Shown: positions 54,982 through 62,562, numbered from the stretch's first letter. The stretch is 64,000 bases of DNA from Streptomyces sp. NBC_01283 (GCF_041435335.1 NZ_CP108430.1:4433501-4497500), one strand, 5' to 3'. Translations and numbers: made by a program. The notes: generated by a model not told the origin, from the sequence alone.

Positions 54982-57101
54982 TACTCCGAGGCGGAAGCGG
55001 AACCCTCGCCGTCGCGGTTGGCGAGGGCGCGGGCGAGTCGGTCGGCGGCGATGACCATGCGGCCGTCGGACTTGTAGGGCTCGGCCCCGGTGCCGTCCAG
55101 AACGCGCTTGAGGTCGACGAAGGACCACTTGCCGTAGGCGTCCGCGTTGAGAGCGGCGAGCCGCTTGAGGACGTCCTGGGTGAGCAGCCGCGGGGACGTG
55201 CCGAGCACGGCGGCGATGTCAGCGAGCGGGTCGCGCTCCTCGCCCCGCTCGATGGCGTGCAGGGTGGTGACCCCGTCGCGCAGGGCCTTGGCGCGCTCCG
55301 TGATGGCTTCGGCCGCGTCGTCGTCGATGTAGTGCGTGCGCACCGTGATGGACGACTGCCCCTGGGGAATGTCGATCCCGGACGACGCGACGACCAGGGT
55401 TCCCTGATCCAGGCCCGGACGCAGCAGGTTCGGCGCGGCCCCGCCGTCGACCGCCTTGTCCCCCAGCGCCATGCGCGCCTGCGACTCCGTGCCCAGGGCG
55501 AGCGAGGCGCGGGTGTGGGCGCCCTCGCGGACCAGCTTGGGCAGGTTCTCGTTGGTGGGGTCCTGAGTGCCTTGCCACATCAGGACGTTGACCGCACGAC
55601 CCTGGTTGTGGATTTTGCGGACGGCCATGAAGTAGCGGGAGTTGGCCTTGGAGCCGCCGTAGGGCCGCTTCTCGTCGTCCTTGGCCGGGCACATGAACGC
55701 CACCTGCGCCTCATCCACCAGCACGATCAGCGCCGGGAACACGGTTCCGGGCGGCGCCTGAATGCGGCGGTTCATCTCCTCCACCGCGCCCTCGACCATC
55801 TCCGTGACCTGGATGACGTGCTCATCGGTCGGCCCCTGAATGAGGGTGGTGGCCAGGCCATCGAACATGCCCCAGTCACCCACGCCCTTGAGGTCACCCA
55901 TCAGGAACTGCACCGACCGATCCAGCGCCACCCACAGCGCGAGGGAACGCAGGGCAACGGTCTTGCCCTGGTTGGACAGACCCGTGATGAGCAGGTGGCG
56001 CTGGTAGAGGCTCAGCGCCGCCGCGTCGCCGCGCAGGTCCTTGCCCCAGGGAGCGCGGCCCTTGGTGTAATCGGCGGTCATCGTCTCGTCGGTGACCAGC
56101 GGAGACGGCCCGATCGGCTCATCCAACGCCCCGGAGTCAGCGATCCACAGCCGCACAGTGCGGGCGGCCTGGGGGATGGTGATGAACACTTCGTGCTCGT
56201 GCCGGGTCAGGTTCTCCGCGAGCTTCCGCCGTTTGTTCTGCACCTCGATCGTCGACACCCCGGACGGCAGGGTGACGTCGACCTCGACGCCGCATCCGGC
56301 GATCGTGATCGGGCCGAGCATGGCCGCGCCTGCGTCGCCCATCTCCTTGATGGCGTTGCGCAGCGCGGGCACTCCGAGGTCGCGCAGGGCCTTGACCACG
56401 ATGGATGGGGTGATCGGCTCGCCCTCGCCGTTGCGGATGTTGGCGGGCAGCGCCCAGTTGGGTGCGGCCTGTTGCTTGCGGCCGACGGCCCACAGGGCGA
56501 GCAGCGCGAGGAACGGGCCGATCGTCAGGGCGGGGCCCCAGACGACTTGCACGATCCGGATGAGCAGGCCGATGAACTCGATCGTTGCGGCGAGCGGGGT
56601 GATGACGTCGGTGACGTTGCCGTTGTTGATGGCCATCACGATGCCCAGCGCGACCAGGGTTCCGATGCCCATGCCGGTGCCGACCAGGGCGCCCTTGGCC
56701 GCGTCCACGGGCGAGTGGAGCAGGTCCATGCGGCGGCGGTGGCGCGCGTCGCGGAAGCGCTGGAGGCGCTCCTCCCACTCCTGGGCCACTTCGTAGTTGC
56801 CAGCGGCTTCAGCCGCGCGCAGCATGCGTTCGTAGCGGGAGCCGGTGCGGCCGTCCCAGGTGCGGCGGGCCACGATCCGGCCCCCGCCAAACACGTACAT
56901 GCTGTGGCGGGCGATCGCTCGCGCGGCCGTGGTGGTGCGCTCGTCGGTGGCGATCCGGCGCACTGCGCGTCCGGAGCGCACCCACAGCGGCACGACCGGC
57001 GCGGCGGCGGGCTCGGGGACCACGCTCAGCGTGGTCACGGTCGCGGTGCCGGCGGCGGGCGGGTCGGGGTTCTTGTGCAGGTGAACGACGTTCTCGCTCA
57101 T
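54981..57101 (-). CDS. traB: FtsK/SpoIIIE-type DNA translocase (TraB-like)
   Basis: A 706-residue transfer ATPase. Transmembrane helices lie at about 138-160, 163-186 and 190-206. The motor domain has Walker A GLSNQGKT (374-381) and Walker B LIVLVDEAQ (Asp463, Glu464). The C-terminus (about 630-706) resembles the gamma/winged-helix part that reads 8-bp TRS sequences. TraB pumps double-stranded DNA between mycelia. GGAGT precedes ATG 57101. The frame to 57332 is open but not TraB-like. Confidence 0.92.
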   Translation of the reverse strand: MSENVVHLHKNPDPPAAGTATVTTLSVVPEPAAAPVVPLWVRSGRAVRRIATDERTTTAARAIARHSMYVFGGGRIVARRTWDGRTGSRYERMLRAAEAAGNYEVAQEWEERLQRFRDARHRRRMDLLHSPVDAAKGALVGTGMGIGTLVALGIVMAINNGNVTDVITPLAATIEFIGLLIRIVQVVWGPALTIGPFLALLALWAVGRKQQAAPNWALPANIRNGEGEPITPSIVVKALRDLGVPALRNAIKEMGDAGAAMLGPITIAGCGVEVDVTLPSGVSTIEVQNKRRKLAENLTRHEHEVFITIPQAARTVRLWIADSGALDEPIGPSPLVTDETMTADYTKGRAPWGKDLRGDAAALSLYQRHLLITGLSNQGKTVALRSLALWVALDRSVQFLMGDLKGVGDWGMFDGLATTLIQGPTDEHVIQVTEMVEGAVEEMNRRIQAPPGTVFPALIVLVDEAQVAFMCPAKDDEKRPYGGSKANSRYFMAVRKIHNQGRAVNVLMWQGTQDPTNENLPKLVREGAHTRASLALGTESQARMALGDKAVDGGAAPNLLRPGLDQGTLVVASSGIDIPQGQSSITVRTHYIDDDAAEAITERAKALRDGVTTLHAIERGEERDPLADIAAVLGTSPRLLTQDVLKRLAALNADAYGKWSFVDLKRVLDGTGAEPYKSDGRMVIAADRLARALANRDGEGSASASE

Positions 57102-57148
57102 GACGGAGAAACTCCTGACTACCCCTTCCGGGGCGGGAAGTTGAGGGG

Positions 57149-57184
57149 CGCCGGGGCGGCTGTGGAGGAGGGGCCGCCCCGGCG
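57149..57184. terminator. Hairpin between the spread operon and tra
   Basis: 12-bp perfect arms CGCCGGGGCGGC (57149-57160) and GCCGCCCCGGCG (57173-57184) enclose a 12-base loop just beyond the stop of the small zinc-ribbon-like gene. Confidence 0.75.
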
Positions 57185-57208
57185 GGGGTGCGCTCACGGC
57201 CAGCGGGG

Positions 57209-57361
57209 CTACTTGGGCACGAGGTAGGGGCAGCCGTTGTGCAGGTGGTCCAGACACGGCAGGCAGTCCTGGCCGGGGCTGAGGCGGCGGTGGATGCTCT
57301 TGTCGTGGGCGTGCTGCCAGCACTGCGGGCACTCACCGCCAGGCGCGGGTTTGGCGGCCAT
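57209..57361 (-). CDS. Small Cys-rich (zinc-ribbon-like) protein
   Basis: A 50-residue protein with two CxxC motifs (CPQC, CLPC), a later Cys and several His (HAHDKSIHRR), typical of small zinc-binding proteins. ATG 57361 lies 2 bases from the stop of the upstream gene, so it is the last gene of the spread operon. Function unknown; similar tiny proteins occur in Streptomyces AICEs. Confidence 0.6.
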   Translation of the reverse strand: MAAKPAPGGECPQCWQHAHDKSIHRRLSPGQDCLPCLDHLHNGCPYLVPK

Positions 57362-57363
57362 GC

Positions 57364-57681
57364 TCACCACCACCCCGAGGACTTCTTTGCGGCCTTGTTG
57401 GTGGCGGCCTCGTTCACGAGGCGCTGCCGCTCGGCCTGCAAGGCGGTGATCTCTGCCTGAAGGCGGGTGGTGGCCGCGTTCCACGCGGTGTCGGCGCTCT
57501 CCTCGCTGCGGGCACCGCTCTTGCCCCGTGCGACTGTCACGGAGCCGCTGGCGCAGGCGGCGAGGATGGCGCGTCGCTCGCGGCCGGTCAGCGGCCACAT
57601 CTGGCGTCCCTGGGCTGCTTCGAGCTTGCGGGTGGTGTCCCGGATCTCGCGGTCGATGCGGCGGGTATCAGGCTTGCCCAT
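57364..57681 (-). CDS. Small coiled-coil AICE protein
   Basis: A 105-residue basic protein. Residues 1-40 and 70-100 are helical and charged (IDREIRDTTRKLEAAQGRQ, RLQAEITALQAERQRLVNEA), predicting a coiled coil; the middle is Gly/Ser-rich and the end is KKSSGWW. Its start codon overlaps the stop of the DUF2637 gene by one base, so the genes are coupled. Function unknown. Confidence 0.6.
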   Translation of the reverse strand: MGKPDTRRIDREIRDTTRKLEAAQGRQMWPLTGRERRAILAACASGSVTVARGKSGARSEESADTAWNAATTRLQAEITALQAERQRLVNEAATNKAAKKSSGWW

Positions 57682-58565
57682 CAGGCCACCGCCTCCGCGC
57701 GCTCGGCCCGCAGCGTCTCGCGCAGGGTGCGGGCGTTCTTCGGGGAGGTGTGCACGGCCAGCCGGATGCCTTCGGCGGTCAGCTTCGCGTCCGGCCATCC
57801 GGCCGTTGCGGTGCGGGCCTCGTCGAGCAGCTCGTCCGGGGTGCGCTTGGGGCGGGGCGATCGGGCGACGTCGGGGACGCGGCCGGTTGCCCGGCGGGTG
57901 CGGGTCGACTCTGCGGCCACCGCACGCGACTCGATCGACGCCACCGGGGTCGGCTCGATCGCGGGAAGGGGCTTGAGCGGCATCGCCGACTTCAGGAACC
58001 CGACCGGAACCGGAGTCGGCAGCGCGACGGGGTTCGCAGCGCGCGGCTCGGGGGTCGATTCGGGGAGGTCAGCGGTAGACCGATTGCTCACGATCTCGGT
58101 CGATTCCTCCGTATTTGCGGTCGGAGGGTCGATCGGGGCGGGTTGGTGGTGCAGGACCTTGGCGACCAGATCGGACCCGAAGTAGATCGACCCGACCGGC
58201 AGCGAAGTGGCGAGCAGCACCAGGGCCCAGTTGGCGGGGTCCCAGTCGGCCAGTCGACTCCAGTCGACCGTCCGGCCGTGCAGTTCGGGCACCAGGCCGT
58301 GCACGTAGTTGAGGACCAGCGAGGCACCGGTGTAGGTGCCCAGCACGCGCAGCGCGAACGTCCGATCCCGCCCGGCGAGCACCAGAGTGGCGACCAGGGC
58401 GAGCGCCATCAGTCCGTCGACCACGAACGGGTAGAGCGTGGCGGCAGTGGCGTCGGCGCCGACCGCGCCTGCGATGTCGCGCAGCGCGTTCCACGAGACG
58501 CGAAAGGCCATGGCGACGACCGCGACCAGCGCGGCAATCAGGAGGATCTTCCCCTTGCGGTTCAT
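57681..58565 (-). CDS. DUF2637-domain membrane protein (SpdB-like)
   Basis: A 294-residue protein. Residues 1-150 contain four transmembrane helices with the DUF2637 pattern (SWNALRDIAG, LYPFVVDGLMALALVATLVLAG, NYVHGLVPELHG, WALVLLATSLPVGSIYF), known in SpdB2-type spread proteins of Streptomyces plasmids. A Pro/Ser-rich linker follows and a C-terminal helical domain with TAEGIRLAVHTSPKNARTLRETL, a likely small HTH. It is coupled to its neighbours on both sides. Confidence 0.85.
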   Translation of the reverse strand: MNRKGKILLIAALVAVVAMAFRVSWNALRDIAGAVGADATAATLYPFVVDGLMALALVATLVLAGRDRTFALRVLGTYTGASLVLNYVHGLVPELHGRTVDWSRLADWDPANWALVLLATSLPVGSIYFGSDLVAKVLHHQPAPIDPPTANTEESTEIVSNRSTADLPESTPEPRAANPVALPTPVPVGFLKSAMPLKPLPAIEPTPVASIESRAVAAESTRTRRATGRVPDVARSPRPKRTPDELLDEARTATAGWPDAKLTAEGIRLAVHTSPKNARTLRETLRAERAEAVA

Positions 58566-59020
58566 GCCAGTACACCCCCTGCCGCGATGAGGGCGGCGAG
58601 GACGAGCAGCGCGCCGCCCACGCGGGTCAGGTCGACCGCCCGCTTCAGGCCGGTGAACTTGGCGACCGCGATCCGGGAGAGTTCCGCGATGTGCTGCGCG
58701 CGGTGGTCCTCGGCCAGTTCGGCGGTGATCTGTTCGGCGCTCAGCGTCGCCCACCGGGGGAACCCGACCGGGCGGGCACCGCCCAGGTTCGGGCGCACCG
58801 ACGACAGCAGCAGTCCCGCCGCAGCGAGCAGCAGCGCCGTACCGAGTCCGCCCACCACATAGGCGGGGAGAGTCAGGGGCGCGTCCTTGGCGATGGTCCA
58901 GGTTCCGGCGAGCAGGGCGCCGACGAAGGCGAGCAGCAGGCTGGTCTTGGTGTCGGTCCGCGAGATCTCGGCTTTCACCTCAGCGTGCGCGGCTGTCAGC
59001 TTGGAGTCGGTGGCACTCAC
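58562..59020 (-). CDS. PycTM-like (Pycsar effector-type) membrane protein
   Basis: A 152-residue protein with an N-terminal helical segment (HAEVKAEISRTDTKTSLLLAFVGALLAG) running into the first transmembrane helix, a second helix (LPAYVVGGLGTALLLAAAGLLLS), a long helical segment (EQITAELAEDHRAQHIAELSRIAVAKFTGLKRAVDLTRV) and a third helix at the C-terminus. This matches PycTM-type effectors (DUF5706), membrane-pore effectors activated by cyclic nucleotides. No cyclase gene is adjacent. It overlaps both neighbours by 4 bases (ATGA), so it is made as part of the transfer operon. Confidence 0.7.
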   Translation of the reverse strand: MSATDSKLTAAHAEVKAEISRTDTKTSLLLAFVGALLAGTWTIAKDAPLTLPAYVVGGLGTALLLAAAGLLLSSVRPNLGGARPVGFPRWATLSAEQITAELAEDHRAQHIAELSRIAVAKFTGLKRAVDLTRVGGALLVLAALIAAGGVLA

Positions 59021-59280
59021 GCGCCCACCCCCGCAGCCGTGGCGGCGGCGTTGGCGAGCGTCACGCGGGCCGCCAGCGCCTTGCGGCGGGCCCGGCGAAG
59101 GCGCCGCTCGTCCAGCTCGTTCGGCGTGCGGTCCAACGTGATGATCTGTGCGTCCAGCAGCTCGACATCCGCCAGGATGACGGGCATCTCGCGTTCGATG
59201 GCCTCCAGCTCAGCGGCCGTGGGCTCCATCCACGGCTCGAAGGCGGTAACAGCGGCCTGAACAGTGACGATGTGGTCCAT
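59017..59280 (-). CDS. DUF6284-type small AICE protein
   Basis: An 87-residue acidic-then-basic helical protein (EPTAAELEAIEREMPVILADVELLDAQI, then RRLRRARRKALAARV) of the type annotated DUF6284 in Streptomyces elements; the name is from memory. It begins the overlapping operon DUF6284 - PycTM-like - DUF2637 - coiled-coil - zinc-ribbon. Function unknown. Confidence 0.7.
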   Translation of the reverse strand: MDHIVTVQAAVTAFEPWMEPTAAELEAIEREMPVILADVELLDAQIITLDRTPNELDERRLRRARRKALAARVTLANAAATAAGVGA

Positions 59281-59319
59281 GGGTCGTGTTCTCCCTAGCA
59301 GGTGGCAACGGCCCGAACA

Positions 59320-59349
59320 GCACCCCCGGAGCTGCAACTCCGGGGGTGC
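59320..59349. terminator. Perfect hairpin upstream of the spread operon
   Basis: 12-bp perfect arms GCACCCCCGGAG (59320-59331) and CTCCGGGGGTGC (59338-59349) with a 6-base loop lie between the DUF6284 start and the small gene at 59464, ending the latter's transcript. Confidence 0.8.
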
Positions 59350-59408
59350 GCGCCGTTGAGAAGAAGCCGCACACGGTGCGGCGATGCGGTCAGCGAGTGC
59401 GACCGCAG

Positions 59409-59451
59409 TGCCCCGGCAGGGAGTCGAACCCAGCCTTGCGACCATCGGGGC
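59409..59451 (-). other. Minimal tRNA-like structure (acceptor plus T-arm)
   Basis: On the minus strand GCCCCG (59446-59451) and CGGGGC (59410-59415) can form a 6-bp acceptor-like stem around a T-arm: CTGGG, loop TTCGACT, CCCTG (four of five stem pairs), followed by A at 59409. This equals the 3' half of a tRNA but without D- and anticodon arms and without encoded CCA. It lies beside the small gene at 59464 and just downstream of its stop. It could be a tRNA fragment from recombination at an att site, a tRNA mimic, or chance. Confidence 0.5.
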
Positions 59452-59463
59452 GATGAAGCTCGG

Positions 59464-59664
59464 TCAGAAGCGCTTGACGCCACCGGGGACGAACGGCGGG
59501 TCGACGATGACGGCGGCGTCGCAGTCGCTGCTTTGGCACGTGTAGTGGCCGCCCTGGTCCGTCATTCCCTGGCCGTGGTGGTCGGGAGAGCCGGTCATCT
59601 GCTCGGTGTAGGCGGCGTGCTTGGCCTCGTCTTCAGTCATGCCGGAGTACATGCGCGAGCTCAT
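59464..59664 (-). CDS. Small AICE protein with single CxC-type pair
   Basis: A 66-residue protein. The N-terminal half is polar and His/Met-rich (MTEDEAKHAAYTEQMTGSPDHHGQGM), then HYTCQSSDCDAAVIVDPPFVPGG with two cysteines. AAGGAG lies upstream of ATG 59664. Function unknown; it is expressed separately from the spread operon. Confidence 0.6.
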   Translation of the reverse strand: MSSRMYSGMTEDEAKHAAYTEQMTGSPDHHGQGMTDQGGHYTCQSSDCDAAVIVDPPFVPGGVKRF

Positions 59665-59753
59665 AGCGATCTCCTTGTGAGACGTGGATGTTCGTTGGAG
59701 GGGGCTGTCCGGCCTCCCTTGCCGCCCGGATCACCGGGCGACGCGGGCAACCG

Positions 59754-60137
59754 TCAGCGCTGCACGACCGCCTTGCCCAGGTCCCGGTGGACGACGGTCA
59801 CGGAATGCCCGTCAGTGGTGAGCCGCTCGGCCAGTGCACGGGCGAACGTGGGGGCGCGGTGGCGACCGCCCGCGCATCCGTCGGCGACGGTGACCGTTCC
59901 GGCGCTGGGACCGGAGGCGAACGCGGCGACCGCTGTGGCGGTGGCCGCCACCAGGTCGCTGATGCCGGGCGTGCCCAGCACGGCGGTACGCACCGGCTCG
60001 TCATCCGCCGTCATGTACCGCAGCTCCGGTGATACGTGCGGGTCGCGGAAGTGCTGGCGCAGGTCGATGGTCAGGTGCGCGGCGGGTGGGGCCTCGTGCA
60101 GGTAGCCGAACGAAACGATCTCAACAGCAGTACTCAT
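59754..60137 (-). CDS. Stand-alone RapZ C-terminal-domain protein
   Basis: A 127-residue protein matching the RapZ C-terminal domain: VSFGYLHEAPPAAHLTIDLR, the FRDPHV, ELRYMTADDEPVRTAVL region and VADGCAGGRHRAPTFARALAERL, the small-RNA/ligand-binding GCxGGxHR motif. The N-terminal P-loop kinase-like domain of full RapZ is missing. In E. coli the domain binds GlmZ/GlmY RNAs and GlcN6P-related ligands. In an AICE its role is unknown; RNA binding is a family-based possibility. Confidence 0.8.
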   Translation of the reverse strand: MSTAVEIVSFGYLHEAPPAAHLTIDLRQHFRDPHVSPELRYMTADDEPVRTAVLGTPGISDLVAATATAVAAFASGPSAGTVTVADGCAGGRHRAPTFARALAERLTTDGHSVTVVHRDLGKAVVQR

Positions 60138-60613
60138 GAAGGACTCCCAGGAAACGAAGGGGTGTTCCGGCTCCCCTCAGCGCTGCTCGTACGAGACGAG
60201 CAGCGGAGGCAACCGGCCGCAGCCGTAGGCCGCGAAGCAGTTGAGCTGCGCTGTTCCACGCACGGAGACAGGACCCGTGCGCATCCGCCCTCTTGCAGAG
60301 GTGGGGCGGACTGACCTCCTGAACCCATCGACCGCCTGTGTTCAGGCGGCTGGGTCGGCACGCTGTTGAGTTCTCAAGGCGCCACAGGGCGCTGCAATCG
60401 CATGCGATGAGCGTGGTAACCCCTGGCCGGGGCTCCCGCCTTCACGGGACTCATCGAGCGCTTTCAGTCCATCCATAGCTCTGTACGGGCCCCCTCTTCC
60501 GACTTGTCTGGAGGAGTGGGCCGTGGCAAGAGTTTGCACACCCTGACCTTGGAAGGTCAAGCCTTCTCGTCTAACTTGTATGGAGGAGTCGGAGCGTAGA
60601 AAGGAACACACAG
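60138..60613. other. Divergent promoter region between RapZ-C and the KorSA-type gene
   Basis: 476 bases without a supported gene; an open frame across 60342-60611 is not gene-like. A hairpin CGCTGCTCG/CGAGCAGCG (60181-60205), a perfect 12-bp palindrome ATCGCATGCGAT (60397-60408), and the paired GntR-type repeats at 60502 and 60574 lie here. Confidence 0.55.
60502..60589. promoter_or_regulatory. Paired 16-bp repeats upstream of the KorSA-type gene
   Basis: ACTTGTCTGGAGGAGT (60502-60517) and ACTTGTATGGAGGAGT (60574-60589) differ by one base and lie 72 bp apart, the second ending 24 bases upstream of the regulator's ATG. They are good candidates for its operators, as KorSA-type GntR proteins autoregulate. 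Confidence 0.65.
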
Positions 60614-61384
60614 ATGCGACGGGGACTGACGAAATCTCAAGAAGTGGCTGCTGACCTGCGAGAACAGATCAGTTCCGGAGAGCTCGGAGGAGGCCAAGCC
60701 CTTCCGAGCGAATCCAAGATGATGTCCGCCTACGGATACAGCCGAGAGACCATCCGGGCGGGCGTGCGCTTGCTCATCGATGAGGGGCTTGTGGTTACCG
60801 GGCAGGGGTCCGGCAAGTACGTGCGGGAGGACTACCCGCCCGTGATCTGGAACTGGTCGACCCTGGAAAGCCGCAGCCGCCACGCCAACGCCGTAGAGGG
60901 AAAGACCTCTGGCGATCAGTGGGCGACCGCCGTGACAGAGGACGGGAAGACGCCTCGACAGGACATCAGCGTGAGCATCGTGGAAGCCCCAGAACACGTT
61001 CACGAGGCGCTCGAACTTGCCGACGGAGCGCTGGCCGTCTGTCGGCAGCGCGTGCGCTACATCGACAACCGGCCGTATGCCTTGGCCGACTCGTACTTCC
61101 CGCAGGAACTCGTCAATGGCACACCGCTGATGGAGCCCCGCGACGTGGCGGCGCCCGGCGGGGTACTAGCTTCCGTGGGCCTGATCCAGTCCCGGTACCG
61201 CGATGAGATCGCGGTACGTATGCCCACTCGGAAGGAGGCGGAGCTCCTCGCCCTCCCAGCTGCAACACCCATCGCTGAGCACACCCGGACCGGCTACGAC
61301 GCGGACGGCAAGCCGCTTCGCTGCATGGTCACCATCCTCCCCGGAGACAGGCACAAGATCCTTTATGAAGTCGACAGTGACTGA
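60614..61384 (+). CDS. GntR/HutC-family regulator (KorSA-like)
   Basis: A 256-residue regulator. The N-terminal winged helix is SQEVAADLREQISSGELGGGQALPSE then YSRETIRAGVRLLIDEGLV, and the C-terminal part is a UTRA domain (VRYIDNRPYALADSYFPQELV, TRTGYDADGKPLRCMVTILPGDRHKI). In pSAM2, KorSA of this family represses replication and transfer genes. AGAAAGGAACAC precedes the ATG. Its last 20 bases overlap the next gene. Confidence 0.88.
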   Translation: MRRGLTKSQEVAADLREQISSGELGGGQALPSESKMMSAYGYSRETIRAGVRLLIDEGLVVTGQGSGKYVREDYPPVIWNWSTLESRSRHANAVEGKTSGDQWATAVTEDGKTPRQDISVSIVEAPEHVHEALELADGALAVCRQRVRYIDNRPYALADSYFPQELVNGTPLMEPRDVAAPGGVLASVGLIQSRYRDEIAVRMPTRKEAELLALPAATPIAEHTRTGYDADGKPLRCMVTILPGDRHKILYEVDSD

Positions 61385-61952
61385 GGTACTTCGCCCCGCC
61401 GGCCCCGCGGATGTGGACGCGCTGATGGCGCTCCGCACGGAGGCTGAGGCGTGGCTCAAGGACAAGGACACCGACCAGTGGAACGACGCTGAGACGGGCA
61501 CCCGAGCCATCGCAAAATGGCGGGCGACCATCGACGACGGGCGCACATGGGTGGTCGTGGACACGGGGACGGGCGAGATCCTCGCAACGGTGAGCCGTGG
61601 CCCGGCAGACCGTGACTTCTGGACCGACGCTGATGTGCTGGAGTCTGGGCTCCACCTGTACAAACTCATCGTGGCCCGGAGCGCTTCCGGACGTCAGTTG
61701 GGCGCCCGGGTGGTCGACTGGATGTCGCGACTCGCAGCGTTGGAGGGGCGGGATTGGTTGCGCATCGACACTTGGCGAACCAACACAGGACTGCACAGGT
61801 ACTACGAGCAGCTTGGGTTCAAGCACGTGCGCACTGAGGCTCCCGCGCACCGGCTTTCTGGTTGGATGGCTCAGCGCCCCGCAGGAGAACTTACCTATCC
61901 AGAGGCCCTACTGGCGGTCTCTGGGGCTGGTTCGAGCGGCGTCAATCACTGA
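61365..61952 (+). CDS. GNAT acetyltransferase of the AICE
   Basis: A 195-residue GNAT enzyme: EVLRPAGPADVDALMALR at the N-terminus, GLHLYKLIVARSASGRQLGARVVDWM as the acetyl-CoA-binding region (R-x-x-G-x-x-L type) and LRIDTWRTNTGLHRYYEQLGFKHVR at the C-terminus. ATG 61365 overlaps the GntR gene by 20 bases, so it is translated from the same transcript. It may be cargo (e.g. drug or toxin detoxification) or a modifier of an element protein; the substrate is unknown. Confidence 0.82.
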   Translation: MKSTVTEVLRPAGPADVDALMALRTEAEAWLKDKDTDQWNDAETGTRAIAKWRATIDDGRTWVVVDTGTGEILATVSRGPADRDFWTDADVLESGLHLYKLIVARSASGRQLGARVVDWMSRLAALEGRDWLRIDTWRTNTGLHRYYEQLGFKHVRTEAPAHRLSGWMAQRPAGELTYPEALLAVSGAGSSGVNH

Positions 61953-61974
61953 CGGCACATGAAGTCGAACCTAG

Positions 61975-62193
61975 CTACTTCTGTTCGAACTCCGCCGGGC
62001 GCTTCGGACAGCGAGGGCCGCACTCGTACACCTCGATGGACAAGTCGTGTGCATCGAGGTGCCCTTCGGCGCGACCGGCGGATCGGGCCCCCTTCCCAAG
62101 GGTCTCGCCGCACCAGCAGCACTGCCAGCCGCTGTACTGCCGGGCGTTGAGTTCCCTTGCGGGCGGCGGTTTGGGTCGCCAGGCCTCATTCAT
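61975..62193 (-). CDS. Small Cys-rich AICE protein
   Basis: A 72-residue protein with CCWCGETLG and CGPRC pairs and HLDAHDLSIEVYECG, consistent with a small zinc-binding fold. Its ATG overlaps the stop of the next gene (62190-62193). A similar small protein is common in Streptomyces elements. Function unknown. Confidence 0.6.
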   Translation of the reverse strand: MNEAWRPKPPPARELNARQYSGWQCCWCGETLGKGARSAGRAEGHLDAHDLSIEVYECGPRCPKRPAEFEQK

Positions 62194-62408
62194 GGCTGGT
62201 CGGCGTACGGGACCAGGCCGTACATCTCGCGGCAGGGGCCGCAGGCGAACTGCACGCCCCCCGGCCCGGAGCCCTGTTCCTGCACGTTGATGACGCGGGT
62301 GTCGGCGCTATAGCCGAGGTGCCAAGCGCAGTAGCCGTAGCTGACCGGCGCCATCGTGGCTCTGTTGGGGCTGTCCGGGGCGTTCTGATCCTGCGTACGC
62401 TCGTTCAC
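62190..62408 (-). CDS. Small Cys-containing AICE protein
   Basis: A 72-residue protein (GTG start at 62408, GGAG upstream) with YCAWHLGYSADTRVINVQ and ACGPCREMYGLV, two Cys pairs as in small zinc-binding proteins. It precedes and overlaps the other small gene, so they are cotranscribed. Function unknown. Confidence 0.6.
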   Translation of the reverse strand: MNERTQDQNAPDSPNRATMAPVSYGYCAWHLGYSADTRVINVQEQGSGPGGVQFACGPCREMYGLVPYADQP

Positions 62409-62502
62409 GTCGACTCCATCCAGTCGTCCACGCCCCTGGGTCGTTCGCGCGACCGCAGGGGTGCTGTTCGTTCACGCAGCGTAGTACTAGCTAGCTAGGG
62501 TA

Positions 62503-62554
62503 GCTAGGCAAGACAGGCAATCTCGTCTCGCCGATCAGGCTTGTACTGCCTAGC
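62503..62554. promoter_or_regulatory. Imperfect palindrome upstream of the small GntR gene
   Basis: GCTAGGCAAGACAGGC (62503-62518) and GCTTGTACTGCCTAGC (62539-62554) form an imperfect inverted repeat with 13 of 16 bases matching, and the CTAGCTAG-rich sequence before it is unusual for this GC content. It ends 8 bases upstream of the GntR ATG, so it could be an autoregulatory site. Confidence 0.5.
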
Positions 62555-62562
62555 TTCGGATC

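Noticed and set aside
55257..57227. A 656-codon open frame on the + strand
   Set aside because: It is antisense to traB and has no recognisable motif.
59395..59490. Complete tRNA gene on the - strand
   Set aside because: An acceptor-type stem can be drawn to 59483-59488, but D- and anticodon arms do not fold, so only a mini-structure is reported.
60342..60611. Open frame on the - strand before the KorSA-type gene
   Set aside because: It spans operator repeats and has no ribosome binding site or motif; treated as non-coding.
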